From assembly GCA_019925095.2 (NCBI GenBank), contig CM034411.1:8268001-8332000 (forward strand): 64,000 nt of DNA, in the 5' to 3' direction. Of this stretch, positions 47,063 to 57,803 are shown in pieces; the stretch's first letter is position 1, and the number at the start of each line of letters is the position of its first letter. The stretch is from Dendrolimus kikuchii (Eukaryota; Arthropoda; Insecta; Lepidoptera; Lasiocampidae). The notes under the pieces were generated by a model. It did not search any database. It was not told the origin of the DNA and worked only from the letters and a program-made list of their open reading frames with translations. The translations under genes were made by a program, and so were the position numbers.

Positions 47063-50035
47063 CTAAAACAAAAATATATAACGTCATTGCTCACCATAAT
47101 AAACAAAAGAATATATAAGTAGCTCAATACGTTTATAGAAAAACAGCAGGTGAGCGTATTGCTGAAATCTGTTCTAGGCATAATAACTTACCCCGTGTTT
47201 ACTTATCCCCACTTTTACGGCAGCAGCACGAAAATGGCGAGGGAAGTATGCAGCGCGACTGCTATGTGGGACAGATATGTTTAAATACTCACGCTGTTCA
47301 TTTCCCTGGCCACTTGCTGCCGAGGAAGTGATTATAACGCTGATATTAAGTGGATCGATCGAGTTGAATCAATATAACTTACCTACTGATAGCAGACAGC
47401 TGAAAGAACACCATGGTATTCAATGATATTAAATAATTCAAGTTTGTGTCTATATGGATCCCTTTAGTTGATTCATCCAAATTGAAAAACAAATGAATCA
47501 TCTAATATTATAACGTAATAACAACCTTGAGTTGTGGTCCGGCATTCGTGGACAGGTTACATTGGTAGCACCTTTGGTGTTACAAATTTTCATAGGCGAT
47601 GGTAACCGCTCTTCACCATTTTTATTTTTTTTATTTTTATTGCAGGAGTTCAGCAGACAGGCAGACGGCCCACTAGATGGAAAGCGGTTACCATCGCCTA
47701 TGGACATTTGCTACAGCAAAGTTGCTACAAATGCGCTGCTGCTCTCTTAAGGGAGACTGGAACCTGGTCACTAATGCCGGAACACAACACAAGGTTGTTA
47801 TGGCGGCATACTCTAGACCAAGGGTGGTCGCCATCCAGTCGAGCAAATACTCTACCACCTGGCTGTGGGTTGTTTAGTCGCCTCTTACGACAGGCCGCCG
47901 GGCCGCAGGAAATTGTATTCTTTCTCCGTTCCTGCACGGATAAAACGTGGTGTGCACCAGGTGTGCCGTCTGGCTGTCTGTCGTTCAATAAAAAACTTAA
48001 CTCGGGAAAATTATTTTTAATGTTTCTTCTAGAATTCTGACTTGCAATTTATAACTGATTTACGTTTAAAGAATATGTTTCGAATGGTAAGTATTATCCG
48101 CAAGAGTTAACTTGAGACCTGAGCAGAATGCGCGCTCCCCTCCCGACCCCCGCCTTCTTACCGCTCTCGCCGTCGTGGGTCCCTTGTTGTCATATACCGA
48201 GGCCACGAGAAAAGACAGTGCCAACTCCGTGACCCCAACATAGACAGCGGCACTTATCAACGTGAATATATGTACGAATTATTAAAATCAATGCCGCAAA
48301 CTCACAGACAAAATAGTTTACGGCTCCTAACAAGCCGATTGCGCAATAGACAAGTTTTAATAGAAAATCAGGTTTTCCGCAACCTTCTGTTGCTATCCTA
48401 AACTAGCTTTAAATATTGGCGCGAATTGCATCTAAGAATGACGACATCAAACGCCATGCTATCCTCACTACTGACTGGTTCCTATATCTTGATTTACTTA
48501 CCTTACCATACAACACGTGACTTTTTTTTATTTTTATTGCAGGAGTTTAGCAACCAGGCAGATGGCCCACTTGATGGAAAGCAGTTACCATCGCCTATGG
48601 ACATTTGCACACCAAAGGTGCTACAAATGCGCTGCTGCTCTCTTAAAGGAGACTGGAACCTGGTCACTAATGCCGGAACACAACACAAGGTTGTTATGGC
48701 GGCAAATTCAAAAGTTTTTATTCAAAATAAGTTACACTGGAGAACACTTTTTGAAGGTCATACATGTAAGTTAAAATTTATTTTTTTACTTCCTATTCTA
48801 TGTACACCGCTTCGCAACGTGTTGATGCTGTAAAGGAGAAGAAGCGGCAAGAAACTCCCCAGCAACACGTCTAGCTAAATATTGTTTTTCTTTATATTTC
48901 ATATTCTATTTATATCTCCAATTCTTTTTTTTAATAAGTTTTGTACAGAAGTATGTTACAGAATCACTTTTTGAAGAATTAATGGCGTTGTAGCAAACAA
49001 TGCATACTCAATAAGACCAAGACAATAAAAGGAAAGAAAAATAATATTATAGTTATAATAATGACATGACGTGCTAAATTGTTATGCTGCAATATGTCTC
49101 CACAAATACCTTACAAGCATGGCAAAATAAAATAAAAACGTTATACAAAATTTAGTATAAGAGGTTGGAGCTAGGTGCTATGTAAATGAGTTTTTGTCAT
49201 TTAGGTATTCTTCAATAGTGTAGTATCCCTTTATATCTAGGCATACTCTAGACTAGGGGTGGTCGCCATCCAGTCGAGCAAATACCTATACCATAATATG
49301 ACTTGCGAATCATGACAGGTGACCTGCTATATTTTTGTGACGTGATTTCATTTATGTTATTTCGATGATAGTTAATCATAGTTCAAGATTTTCAAACTCA
49401 CCTTTTGAGAATAAATTCCGTTGCAACAAAAACGTGTAAGCATTGACACCAACTTTTGAGACAACGTATGGCGATTCTCCCCAAACTTCTTTCAAATCTT
49501 CATTCCTCTTAACAGCCTCAACGTAGCCATTTATTAAAGATTTCAATTCTTTTAATGTTAGATTTTCAGAACTAAATTTTTTCCTTAAATCTTCCGATGG
49601 TATTCTGCACAAATGTCCTGATGAAGATGAAATATTTACTATTTTGCCATCATATGTGATATATGGCAACATTGCCTCACAGAAGTTGATTAAGGAGAAA
49701 AAGTTCACCAAAACGGTTTGTTCTACTTGAAAAAGTTGTGGCTCGGGAGCATCTTTTTGGAAGAGTATTCCTGCATTGTTTATTATAACCTCAATCTGTT
49801 TATCTTGTATGTGATTACGGAATTTTTCGATGCTGGTTTCATTTGTTATATCCAGTTGATGATATACAGGTTTCAATCCAAGCTTTTCTAGTCCCTTACA
49901 AGCTTCTATTCCTCTTTTCTCATCTCGTGATGTCAAATAGACTATTCCTCGAAATTTCTTGCATAAACTTTTAACTACTGCGTAGCCCAAACCTTTGTTA
50001 GCTCCAGTAACGATAGCAATTCTATTTTTATTCAT
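46851..50035 (-). CDS. Carbonyl reductase-like short-chain dehydrogenase/reductase, 2 exons
   Basis: NADP(H)-dependent oxidoreductase of the classical SDR superfamily, closest in pattern to carbonyl reductase 1; likely cytosolic and reducing carbonyls of xenobiotics or endogenous ketones. Exons 50035-49402 and 47062-46851 join in phase (SKG-VKVNCIHPGYV) to 281 residues, the size of CBR1. Visible motifs: cofactor loop TGANKGLG (10-17), NNAG (86-89), active-site serine in VNISSSSG, and YVVSK with Tyr190 and Lys194. The insertion between the Ser and Tyr strands (about residues 145-185) is typical of the CBR1 group. The start is the ATG at 50035; an upstream in-frame TTG gives no better start. 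Divergent from the heat-shock gene, 1.1 kb away. The exact substrate cannot be told from sequence. Confidence 0.9.
47518..47613 (+). mobile_element. Family A fragment, inverted relative to next copy
   Basis: CAACCTTGAGTTGTGGTCCG to TAGGCGATGGTAACCGC, sense orientation, cut at both ends. It faces the full copy at 47619 with only a few bases between, forming an inverted pair inside the SDR intron. Confidence 0.75.
47619..47941 (-). mobile_element. Family A SINE-like repeat, full length
   Basis: T-rich run, GCAGGAGTTCAGCAGACAGG, through to CCGTTCCTGCACGGA. Very close to the 10387 and 55907 copies, so a recent insertion. Confidence 0.88.
48522..49300 (-). mobile_element. Family A copy split by a second retroposon
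   Basis: Part one (48522-48704) stops at TTGTTATGGCGGCA; part two resumes at GCATACTCTAGACTAGGGGT (49241-49300) and is itself cut short. The two parts are consecutive in intact copies. Confidence 0.78.
48705..49240. mobile_element. Retroposon inserted in family A
   Basis: About 536 bp. Contains ACCGCTTCGCAACGTGTTGA, TGCTGTAAAGGAGAAGAAGC and GGCAAGAAACTCCCCAGC, also present at 61195-61265, so a LINE-type repeat. GGCA or GCA at both junctions may be the target duplication. Two AATAAA-like signals near 49026 and 49123. Confidence 0.6.
49402..50035 (-). CDS. SDR gene, exon 1 (residues 1-212)
   Basis: Contains the whole cofactor fold and the catalytic Ser/Tyr/Lys. Donor reads AAAAG-GTGAGT on the minus strand; ends in phase 1. 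Confidence 0.92.
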
Positions 50036-50202
50036 TTTCAAATATTTTCTACTCCAAGGTACTTTTTACTAAATAATAACCTCAAACCATGGAACAATAT
50101 GCGTCAAGCTTCTGAATTCTACTTGTTGTGAACTCTTCTTAGATAAAAGAGTAATGTGACAACTCTGATAACAGTTTATTAAACAAATATTCATATTCGT
50201 AA

Positions 50203-50244
50203 TACCATGGAAAAAGAACAGGTACCTATTCTTTTTCCATGGTA
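50203..50244. repeat. 42-bp near-perfect palindrome
   Basis: Arms TACCATGGAAAAAGAA and TTCTTTTTCCATGGTA are exact reverse complements. The centre AGGTACCT is itself palindromic; only one C/A pair mismatches. It lies 168 bp upstream of the SDR start codon. Confidence 0.95.
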
Positions 50245-50580
50245 ATATATTATTTTTACTGTTTAATTGTGTTTTTTCAATGAAGCATTTAAACAGCCCG
50301 CCTATTCGTTAAATAATTCCAACAGTATTGCGTAATCATTGTAGCATTATGTAATTTGTATGTAAGTAAACTTTACTATAAAAATCATCAATTTTGGAAT
50401 CTTATTTTAGTCTAAAATAGTCTCAATCGCGTTTCTTGTTTTCGTCGCTAACTACTCTGATATTTCGAATTATTAAAATTTTAACAATAACTGCATGTTA
50501 CGCCATCTATCTTCACAACAAGAATATATTATAAGTAGGACAAGTCTAACAAAACAAGTTTGAAGATTGGTGATAAAAGT

Positions 50581-51069
50581 AAGGTTGCCAACCGTACTAT
50601 AATATATAGTATTTCAGTATATTTTAGCCAATTGTACTATATATTATAGAAAAATTATATAGTACGAAATGTACTATATTTTCATGGTGAATTCAATTGT
50701 CATGTTTTTGTTCAGATACTTACGATTATTTTAAAAATAATAGATCTTTATAGGCTAAAGCAAAAACTAGTAATACGTACACATGAAAAATGCAATAATG
50801 AAATAAATAAAATGTAATTGCAATTTAAAATTAATGATCTTATGTGTTGTTGAGAATTGATCTGTTAATTTAATTATTCGTTATATATTACAATGAAAGG
50901 AAATAAATTAATATAAAGTATGTAACAAATCGCTGCATCAGGGAAGCGTGGCCAGAAGGCTGGCTGTATTGCCACGCTGAGCGCTGTATGCCATAATATA
51001 ATATATAATAAACAATATTTCTAAACAAAAAAAACAACTATATTTTCTTCAAAAAAGGTGGCAACCCTA
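50581..51069. mobile_element. MITE M3 in the heat-shock gene promoter
   Basis: 489 bp flanked by the exact 9-bp duplication GATAAAAGT (50572-50580 and 51070-51078). Inverted ends AAGGTTGCCAACC and TAGGGTTGCCACC. AT-rich, with subterminal GTACTATA/TATAGTAC motifs. No coding. A 9-bp duplication fits Mutator-like elements, but the end sequence also recalls hAT; class open. The element ends 81 bp before the ATG of the small heat-shock gene. Confidence 0.85.
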
Positions 51070-51122
51070 GATAAAAGTGAATGTTGTGTGCATAACTAAT
51101 TTAGCTGTGTTTTGTTTTGATC

Positions 51123-51132
51123 GTTCTAGAAT
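51123..51132 (+). promoter_or_regulatory. Possible heat-shock element
   Basis: GTTCTAGAAT is two facing nTTCn/nGAAn pentamers, the minimal heat-shock factor site. It is only 17 bp before the ATG, so it would be within a very short 5' UTR or the core promoter. A single pair is weak. Confidence 0.35.
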
Positions 51133-51149
51133 ATTTTTTGTTAAGAGTT

Positions 51150-51569
51150 ATGTCGCTTTCAATCGCTGACAAACCTCTAATTTTCGCTGACGATATCGTG
51201 TTACGTTCAATTGACTGGTTAGGCAACTACCCTTGGAGACACGAGAATCTGGTAAGAAATGAAAAAGAAAAGTTTGAAATCACTCTTGTTGTAAAGGACT
51301 TTACTCCGAAAGAGATTTCAGTGAAAACAGCTGACGGTTATATCGTTGTGGAAGGTAAACACGAAGAAAAGCAAGACGAGTATGGGTATATTGCGAGGCA
51401 GTTCATGAGAAGATATTTGGTTCCAGAAGGTTGTCGCCCTGAAGACGTGAAATCAACTTTGTCCCCGGATGGAATTTTAACGATAACAGCACCAAGAAAT
51501 CCGGTTGTTAAGCAGAATACAGTAATACCAGTGACATACGAAGGATCAAAAATTACATCTAAACTTTGA
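51150..51569 (+). CDS. Small heat-shock protein (alpha-crystallin domain), intronless
   Basis: ATP-independent holdase chaperone of the alpha-crystallin/Hsp20 family; insect members form large cytosolic oligomers. 139 residues, somewhat short because the N-terminal arm is only about 37 residues. Alpha-crystallin domain about residues 38-118: FEITLVVKDFTPKEISVKTA, then GYIVVEGKHEEKQDEYGY, the conserved arginine in RQFMRRYLVPEG, and LSPDGILTITAP. A short tail ends SKITSKL. No intron, as in many insect sHSPs. Start set at the ATG at 51150 because the frame upstream to 51117 has only a TTG. Divergent from the SDR gene; a MITE and a possible heat-shock element lie upstream. AATAAA at 51634 is a likely poly(A) signal. 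Confidence 0.93.
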   Translation: MSLSIADKPLIFADDIVLRSIDWLGNYPWRHENLVRNEKEKFEITLVVKDFTPKEISVKTADGYIVVEGKHEEKQDEYGYIARQFMRRYLVPEGCRPEDVKSTLSPDGILTITAPRNPVVKQNTVIPVTYEGSKITSKL

Positions 51570-51633
51570 ATATTATATCAATACATTTAAACATTTGAAT
51601 ATAAATACACCGCTGTAATAGAAAAAAAATGTA

Positions 51634-51639
51634 AATAAA
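51634..51639 (+). promoter_or_regulatory. Poly(A) signal of the small heat-shock gene
   Basis: AATAAA 65 bp after the stop codon. Confidence 0.6.
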
Positions 51640-51738
51640 TAACTTATACGATAATTGTTTTGTTGTACCTAAATAAATATGTATTAAGTATTTAATCTTT
51701 TCTGTTTTAAAAATTTATTAATCTGCAGAGATTCTCTT

Positions 51739-51860
51739 CAGGCAACCCTGCTGCCAAGGGTTGCCTGGAAGAGACCGCTTTTTAGCGATAAGGCCACCCG
51801 TTTTACTATCTTTTTTTTTCTACTTCTGTTTGTCTATGATTTGGTGTACAATAGTTACGT
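51739..51860 (+). mobile_element. Family G LINE-like tail
   Basis: GGCAACCCTGCTGCCAAGGG, TTGCCTGGAAGAGACCGC, TTTTTAGCGATAAGGCCACC, then TTTGGTGTACAATAG. The TATC tail is lost. Confidence 0.7.
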
Positions 51861-52014
51861 ACGTACCTAAATAAATAGTTTACGACATAGCATTAGAATA
51901 CTATTATAGGAATGACAATCCCAGTAAAAAAAAGTAATTTTGAAAAGCTCACTTGACTAGATGTCGCCACAGGTCATTTTCTCTCGCTTTTTGAAGTTTT
52001 ATTTTTTAAAAGAC

Positions 52015-52395
52015 GTTTGTTAAATAGATACATGCATAAATATTAGCACGCTTGTTTCCCATGGGGTAAGCAGAGACTATGGATCTCCACTTGCGACGAT
52101 CCTGACAAACAACTTTTGCTTCAACTACTTTTATTAACCTCTTCATACATGCACGTTTATTGGAGATACTTTTTACCTGACCTCTTTTTAACGCTTCTGC
52201 TATTTGATCATGATGTATATATACTTCATGGTCTACTAGCACCAACTCTACCATTCACAATACTGTCATACACTTGTTTTGTGATTCTACTTTCATTCAT
52301 TCTCTCTACATGCCCAAACCGCCTGAGCATTCCTTTTTCAAATCTTGTTATTACATCTTCTATCAATCCACAACGTTCCCTTAACACATAGTTCC
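52015..52395 (-). mobile_element. LINE reverse-transcriptase ORF C-terminal fragment
   Basis: Minus strand reads GTLWIDRRCNNKI-like start, frame-variable, then RFEKGMLRRFGHVERMNESR, ITKQVYDSIVNG, LLKRGQVKS, and VVCQDRRKWRSIVSAYPMGN, the C-terminal end of a lepidopteran non-LTR ORF2. Frame changes show decay. A piece of the same end is at 6535. Confidence 0.8.
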
Positions 52396-53084
52396 TTATT
52401 ATATCGTTTATCCTAACTTGACAAAGTCATATACAATAAATTCTCAACACTTTAAATCTAGACCTTCGATTACTAAACCAATCACAAATAAAATTTCTTG
52501 TTAAGCTTCTTGCCGAATTTCAGTGATTGTGACTATTCGAGCTGTTATATATAACAAAACATAGGCCTTGCGAACATTGAACAAGATAGTTCAATAAATT
52601 GACATTTTTATCTGTACTGAAATGGATTCACGAGAACTACATACTATATTACAATGTTATGACGATTGAATATGTATATTCAAAGTATTATGTGTACCAC
52701 GCTATTGTATGATAACTAATGACAGCGATATTTGTAAGAAAATAAATAAAAATTGCTGTCTGGCTACAGTCAAAGATCAGAAATTTGATGGGTCTTTATT
52801 GACACCCAATAAGGGCCTGGTTTTTGCTTGGTACTATACATCTTTAAATATTAAAATCTTCTGTTCGAGTGTATGTCACTGAACTCTTCCTAAACGGATG
52901 GACCGATTTTAATGAAATTTTTTGTTTGTAGGGTCTCTGGATGGTTTAGATTCATTGGACCCGGTAGATAGCGCTGCAATTAGGTTCAAAATTTTATTTT
53001 CTAAGGCCAGGATAACGTCTGCTGAGCCCGCTAGTATATTTATGAATACTCGATTCTGTCTAGATCGCCTGAGCATATACGATA
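52396..53084. other. Intergenic, unassigned
   Basis: AT-rich. 52860-53030 has CCTAAACGGATGGACCGATTT and GCCCGCTAGTA, resembling the two ends of a decayed Helitron-like repeat. No gene seen. Confidence 0.35.
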
Positions 53085-53329
53085 TGCCGGGTGGTAGGGC
53101 ATTTGCCGGACTGGATGGCTACCACCTCTGGTCTAAAGTATGTCGCCATAACAACCTTGAGTTGTGTTCCGGCATTAGTGACCAGGTTCCAGTGTCCCTT
53201 AAGAGAGCAGCAGCGCATTTGTAGCAGCTTTGGTGTTGCGAATGTCCATAGGCGATGGGAACCGCTTTCCATCAAGTGGGCCGTCTGCCTGTCTGCTAAA
53301 CTCCTGCAATAAAAAAAAATACGAAGCTA
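53085..53329 (+). mobile_element. Family A, 5'-truncated
   Basis: Begins within the family at GGTGGTAGGGCATTTGCC and runs to CTCCTGCAATAAAAAAAAA. The one clear 5'-truncated copy. Confidence 0.83.
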
Positions 53330-53861
53330 TATTTATAGGAAGAAAACTCTTAAAACTGAAATAGAGATACACGATTGGTCAAGTCTTCTAGTTTTTTATA
53401 GGTAATTCTACAATGTTATGAGAATAATGATAAAATCTCGTTTTATCTTTTAATCAAAAATTTGTGCATGCATACACTTAAGATAAATGTATCTACATTT
53501 TTAATTTTTGTTCGCACGTTGTTTTAGATTAGGCCAATCATTAGTCTAGCAATCGGGTATCGACCAACGTAAACTGTGATTAGATAAAATACTTTATTAC
53601 ATACGTGATTTAATAATAATATATCTTCTAGCGAAATAAGAATAGGTAGTAAAAATATAATTATATAAGCGGAATTGAATTTTATATAAGGATTTTGCTA
53701 GTCGTCCGCTAAAACTAAGTTTCTAATTGTCCATAGTCTTGACCGATACGATCAAATGCGTGAAATCTATGGACTTGAAAGGAACGGTCAAGTGGAGTTT
53801 TATGGACTGAAACGGGCATAATTTTGTACGTATGGCTCTAGCCATGCTGGAATCGTGATGT

Positions 53862-54115
53862 TGTTTTTTTTTATTGATGGAGTACAGCAGACAGGCTGAC
53901 GGCCTAACTGTATTGAAAAGTGGTTACTGTCGCCTGTAGACAATGTGCTGCCGGACTCGTAGATGTGACTAGGACCTAGCCACTAATGCCGGAACACAAC
54001 TCAAGGTTGTTACTGCATACTCTTACCAGGGGTGGTAGCCACCCAGAAGGGCAAATACCCTATCACCTGTCTGTGGATTGTTTTGTCGGGTCTTACGACA
54101 GGTCGCCCGAGACAA
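53862..54115 (-). mobile_element. Family A, diverged
   Basis: T-run, TTGATGGAGTACAGCAGACA, then CAACTCAAGGTTGTTACTGC and GTCTTACGACAGGTCGCCCG. The head past this point is missing. Confidence 0.75.
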
Positions 54116-54419
54116 CAAGTTAATTTTATTCTGCAAATACTCTTATCGTTTGGTGAACTTAAAAAAATATCCATGATATGCTATGCTTAGCTGGTGATTT
54201 TATCTAACTTGGTATCACAATAGCATAGATGGAGCATTATATGGAAATGTCAGTGCGAAAACAGGATGAACTTATCCGTTGTCATTAATTTGATAACTAG
54301 ACGCTTTAAATATTTGTTATCTTGCTTTGCGTGTGTGATATTTTTTGTTTGAAGCCAACCTCATGGACAGTGGTTAGCGTCGGCTGTGGACGCGATGCCA
54401 ATAAGTTACTACTTTTTAG

Positions 54420-54645
54420 GGTGTGATAAAGGGGACGAGGTATAGGATAAGAATAAGGGAAAGTGTTTCACTGGAACTCTCACTCATCGTGCGAAATTCG
54501 ATCAGCTCAGGCCTGTTTCACGCCGATTTTCTGTGTAAGCGTGGTATCATATCCCTCGAGCAGATCCAGCAAATTGTAATTAAGATAATGATTCCACTAT
54601 GATTGTAGTTGTGTGCACCCTTGGTAACATCGCCAGATGGTGTTC
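54420..54645 (+). repeat. Family D dispersed repeat
   Basis: GGAACTCTCACTCATCGTGC, TTTCACGCCGATTTTCTGTG, AGCGTGGTATCATATCCC and TAATTAAGATAATGATTCC, in the same order as at 25386. Confidence 0.7.
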
Positions 54646-55084
54646 AATATTTGAAATCCAACGTTTTCGTGGTTTAAGGCACCCAAGAAGCGAGCTAAAC
54701 CGTCTCGTAAGTTCTTGTATAGACATGACTGACGGATAGACATTAAGTTGCGCCAGATTTTACTTGTGGGTTTTTTACCTTATTTTTCGGGATTTTTGTG
54801 CACATGGGCAATTGAATATGTCAATCCCATTTGACACCACGAAACCTAATCTATCTAGATAAATGATGAACAAATTTAAAAAAGACTATCTTCGGCCATT
54901 TCTGAAATACCTATGCTCTATCTCTCCTATTATATTAATGTTCTCTGTGGCTCTACCATTTTGTGTTATCTATAGGTATCTATTTTGTTTAATATGTATT
55001 TGTTCATCAGTAATCTCCTTTTGTTTTCGTGCCGAACTTATTTTAATATAAATAAATTATTTTGTTATGAAATTATATTTTTTT

Positions 55085-55359
55085 ATCCGTGCAGGTACGG
55101 AGAAAGAATACAATTTCCTGCGGCCGGGTGGCCTGTCGTAAGAGGCGACAAAACAACTGAAAGTCAGGTGGTAGGGTATTTGCAGTATGCCGCCATAACA
55201 ACCTTGAGTTGTGTTCATTAGTGACCAGGTTCCAGTCTTTCTTAAGAGAGCAGCAGCGTATTTGTAGCACCTTTGGTGTTGCAAATGTCTATAGGCGGTG
55301 GTGACTGCTTTCCATCAAGTGGACCGTCTGCCTGTTTGCTGAACTCCTGCAAAAAAAAA
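55085..55359 (+). mobile_element. Family A SINE-like repeat
   Basis: ATCCGTGCAGGTACGGAG head, small internal deletion, GAACTCCTGCAAAAAAAAA tail. Confidence 0.85.
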
Positions 55360-55906
55360 TCATATTAACAATTTTATACTTTTCCTTAAATTCATTGCAC
55401 AAACTCGACTCCTCAACAGATAAATTATATTATAGATAAGTATACCTAATAATTGTTGTATCTATATAATTATCAGAAACAAATATTAGTCTAAAGTAAG
55501 GATTATGAGATGTATAAATATTATCAAAAATAAAATGGATAATGTAGACTTTAATTCAAATAAGTAAGACAGGATAATGTAAACGATCATTTATCTTATC
55601 CACTTTGTTTTCAAAAGATTATAAACTTAAATAGTATACTGTTACAATCGGTAATCGTCTGCGAGTCGTTGTACGACCACATGATTTACATTAGGTATGT
55701 AAAGTCAACCTTGTAAATCAGTTTGCCGGTAGCCATGGTGTGATAGAGACGTCCCAATCAGCTCATCCTGACAAGGTTTGTTTATTTATTTATTTTAATA
55801 CATGTTTAACACGTATATTAACAGTCGACCAAACAGTCTTGATATTGGACAGTAATCGTTTACGTAAGATCTTTAAATAAGTTTATTGAAAGCAGTGTTT
55901 GTAATA

Positions 55907-56230
55907 AGTTTTTTTTTTTTTTTTTCATTGCAGGAGATTAGCAGGCAGGCAAATGGCCCACTTGATGGCAAGCGGTTACCATCGCCTATGGACATTTGCA
56001 ACACCAAAGGTGCTACAAATGCGCTGCTGCTCTCTTAAGGGAAACTGGAACCTGGTCACTAATGCCGGAACACAACTCGAAGGTTGTTATGGCGACATAC
56101 TTTAGACCAGGGGTGGTAGCCATCCAGTCGGGCAAATGCCCTACCACCTGGCTGTGGGTTGTTAAGTCGCCTCTTACGACAGGCCGCCCGGCCGCAGGAA
56201 ATTGTATTCTTTCTCCGTTCCTGCACGGAT
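55907..56230 (-). mobile_element. Family A SINE-like repeat, full length
   Basis: Begins with about 16 T on the plus strand and ends TCCGTTCCTGCACGGAT. One of the youngest-looking copies. Confidence 0.88.
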
Positions 56231-57240
56231 GAAAGTTTGTTAAGTATGTTAAGTTTGTTAAGTAGGGTCGTTTAGGTATGAAATACTACTAAGAAATAGG
56301 TGGTGAACTAGTGATGTTTATGGTCGAAAAGCTGGTAGGTCGTTCTAGAATCTCCGGTAGCTGTAAGTGCTACAGATCTTTGTATGAGTTTATTGAAAGC
56401 AGTAATTTTACTAACTATATTCGTGTGGGTAGAAATGCTTTAAATTAGATGTTATAATAACTTTATTGCACATACTTAATGGTACAATGGGCGGTCTACT
56501 CGCCACAGTCGAACTCCTCCAGACTACCCTATGTTAGTGATCTAGTGATGTTCATGGAAGAAACGCTGGTACCGGAGGTCATTCTATGACTTTCCGAAGA
56601 AATGCAGTCGTGAGCAAACGCTCACGAATGCCATAGCCATGGGCTATGAGCGTAGGCTTTCGGAGAAATATGTTCTCTCGTACTTTTCTGCTGCCAGGAT
56701 GAAAGCGCGTCGATGTTCGGCGAGCATTCATCTCATCTATCGTGGGATGGGTTTTATGTGGATGTCTTTTCTCGCGATAGGTGTATAGTAATTTCAGGCC
56801 GGAGGCTCACACCCCTGACCTATGAAAAAGCCTGCTGTCCGCCGCTTGCCTCTTTATTTGCCTTAATATCCAAGAAGAATATTTCGATTTACTATAGCCC
56901 AGAAAAAATGTAACTCCGCAAACCTAAATCGTATATGACAAGACGTAGGCATATTTTATAGGTTATCTTTCTGTATAAACGTTTTACTACTTACTTACTA
57001 CCTTTTATTTACAACCAAATATAGATAGATAGGTATTTCTTTGTACATTTGAAATATACAAGAGATAAGACATCACACGGCCTTATCACTAAAAAGCCAT
57101 AGGATCTCTTCCAAGCAACCATTGGCAGGAATTGATAGATTTTTAATACTGACGATGGTGCAGTTTATAAATGAATGATAAATGATAAGTATACACAATA
57201 CATATAGTACAAAAACAATATAAATACACACCCATATATG

Positions 57241-57244
<4 letters not shown>
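56231..57244. other. Intergenic, LINE-like scraps
   Basis: Family G tail pieces at 56455-56530 (TTTATTGCACATACTTAATG, CAATGGGCGGTCTACTCGCC) and 57005-57130 (AGATAGATAGG, TCTCTTCCAAGCAACCATTG). No gene recognised. Confidence 0.5.

Positions 57245-57329
<85 letters not shown>
57245..57329. repeat. (AT)n microsatellite
   Basis: About 85 bp of alternating AT with one GTG interruption, directly adjoining the Helitron H2. Confidence 0.93.
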
Positions 57330-57331
<2 letters not shown>

Positions 57332-57723
57332 TCTAGTTCCTGCTTCTTGTTTAAAGAGCAGGCGTTAATACAGGTTACAATGTACACCATTTTTATGTTA
57401 GTGCCATTTGCCCCCGAAAAATTCACTTCATTTTATATCGCAAACTCGATGCTTGATATATTCTCATGCCGATCTCTTGGCATGAGTATATATGTCCATT
57501 TTCGGCATTAAAACTACATTTAAACAAAATTAAAATAAAAACGATCCAGTATTCCCAGTGTTTTCCGAAAACTTAACAGAAAGACATATCGAGTTACTAT
57601 CGCATTTTTATAGACGATGCATTTTTATATCTATGAACTTGAGAAATGATTGGTCTCATCCAAACTTTCATCCTCTATTACAAACAGTCCTAGTTTTATT
57701 TATCTATCCCCCGTCAATGAAAA

Positions 57724-57803
57724 CTACAAAAATGTCAAAAGGGACAACATCAGCAAAAAGGACAAAAAGCGCAACATGGACAAAAAGGACAAAAAAGAGT
57801 CGA
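57724..57803. repeat. Degenerate 9-bp units flanking the 8-bp array
   Basis: Units such as GGACAAAAA, GCGCAACAT, GGACAAAAA, AGAGTCGAA occur in 9-bp register, then pass into the 8-bp GGGCAAAA array. This looks like the ancestral array from which the 8-bp unit arose. Confidence 0.7.

Noticed and set aside
51117..51149. 11-residue N-terminal extension of the small heat-shock protein
   Set aside because: The frame would start at TTG; the first ATG is at 51150 and fits the family.
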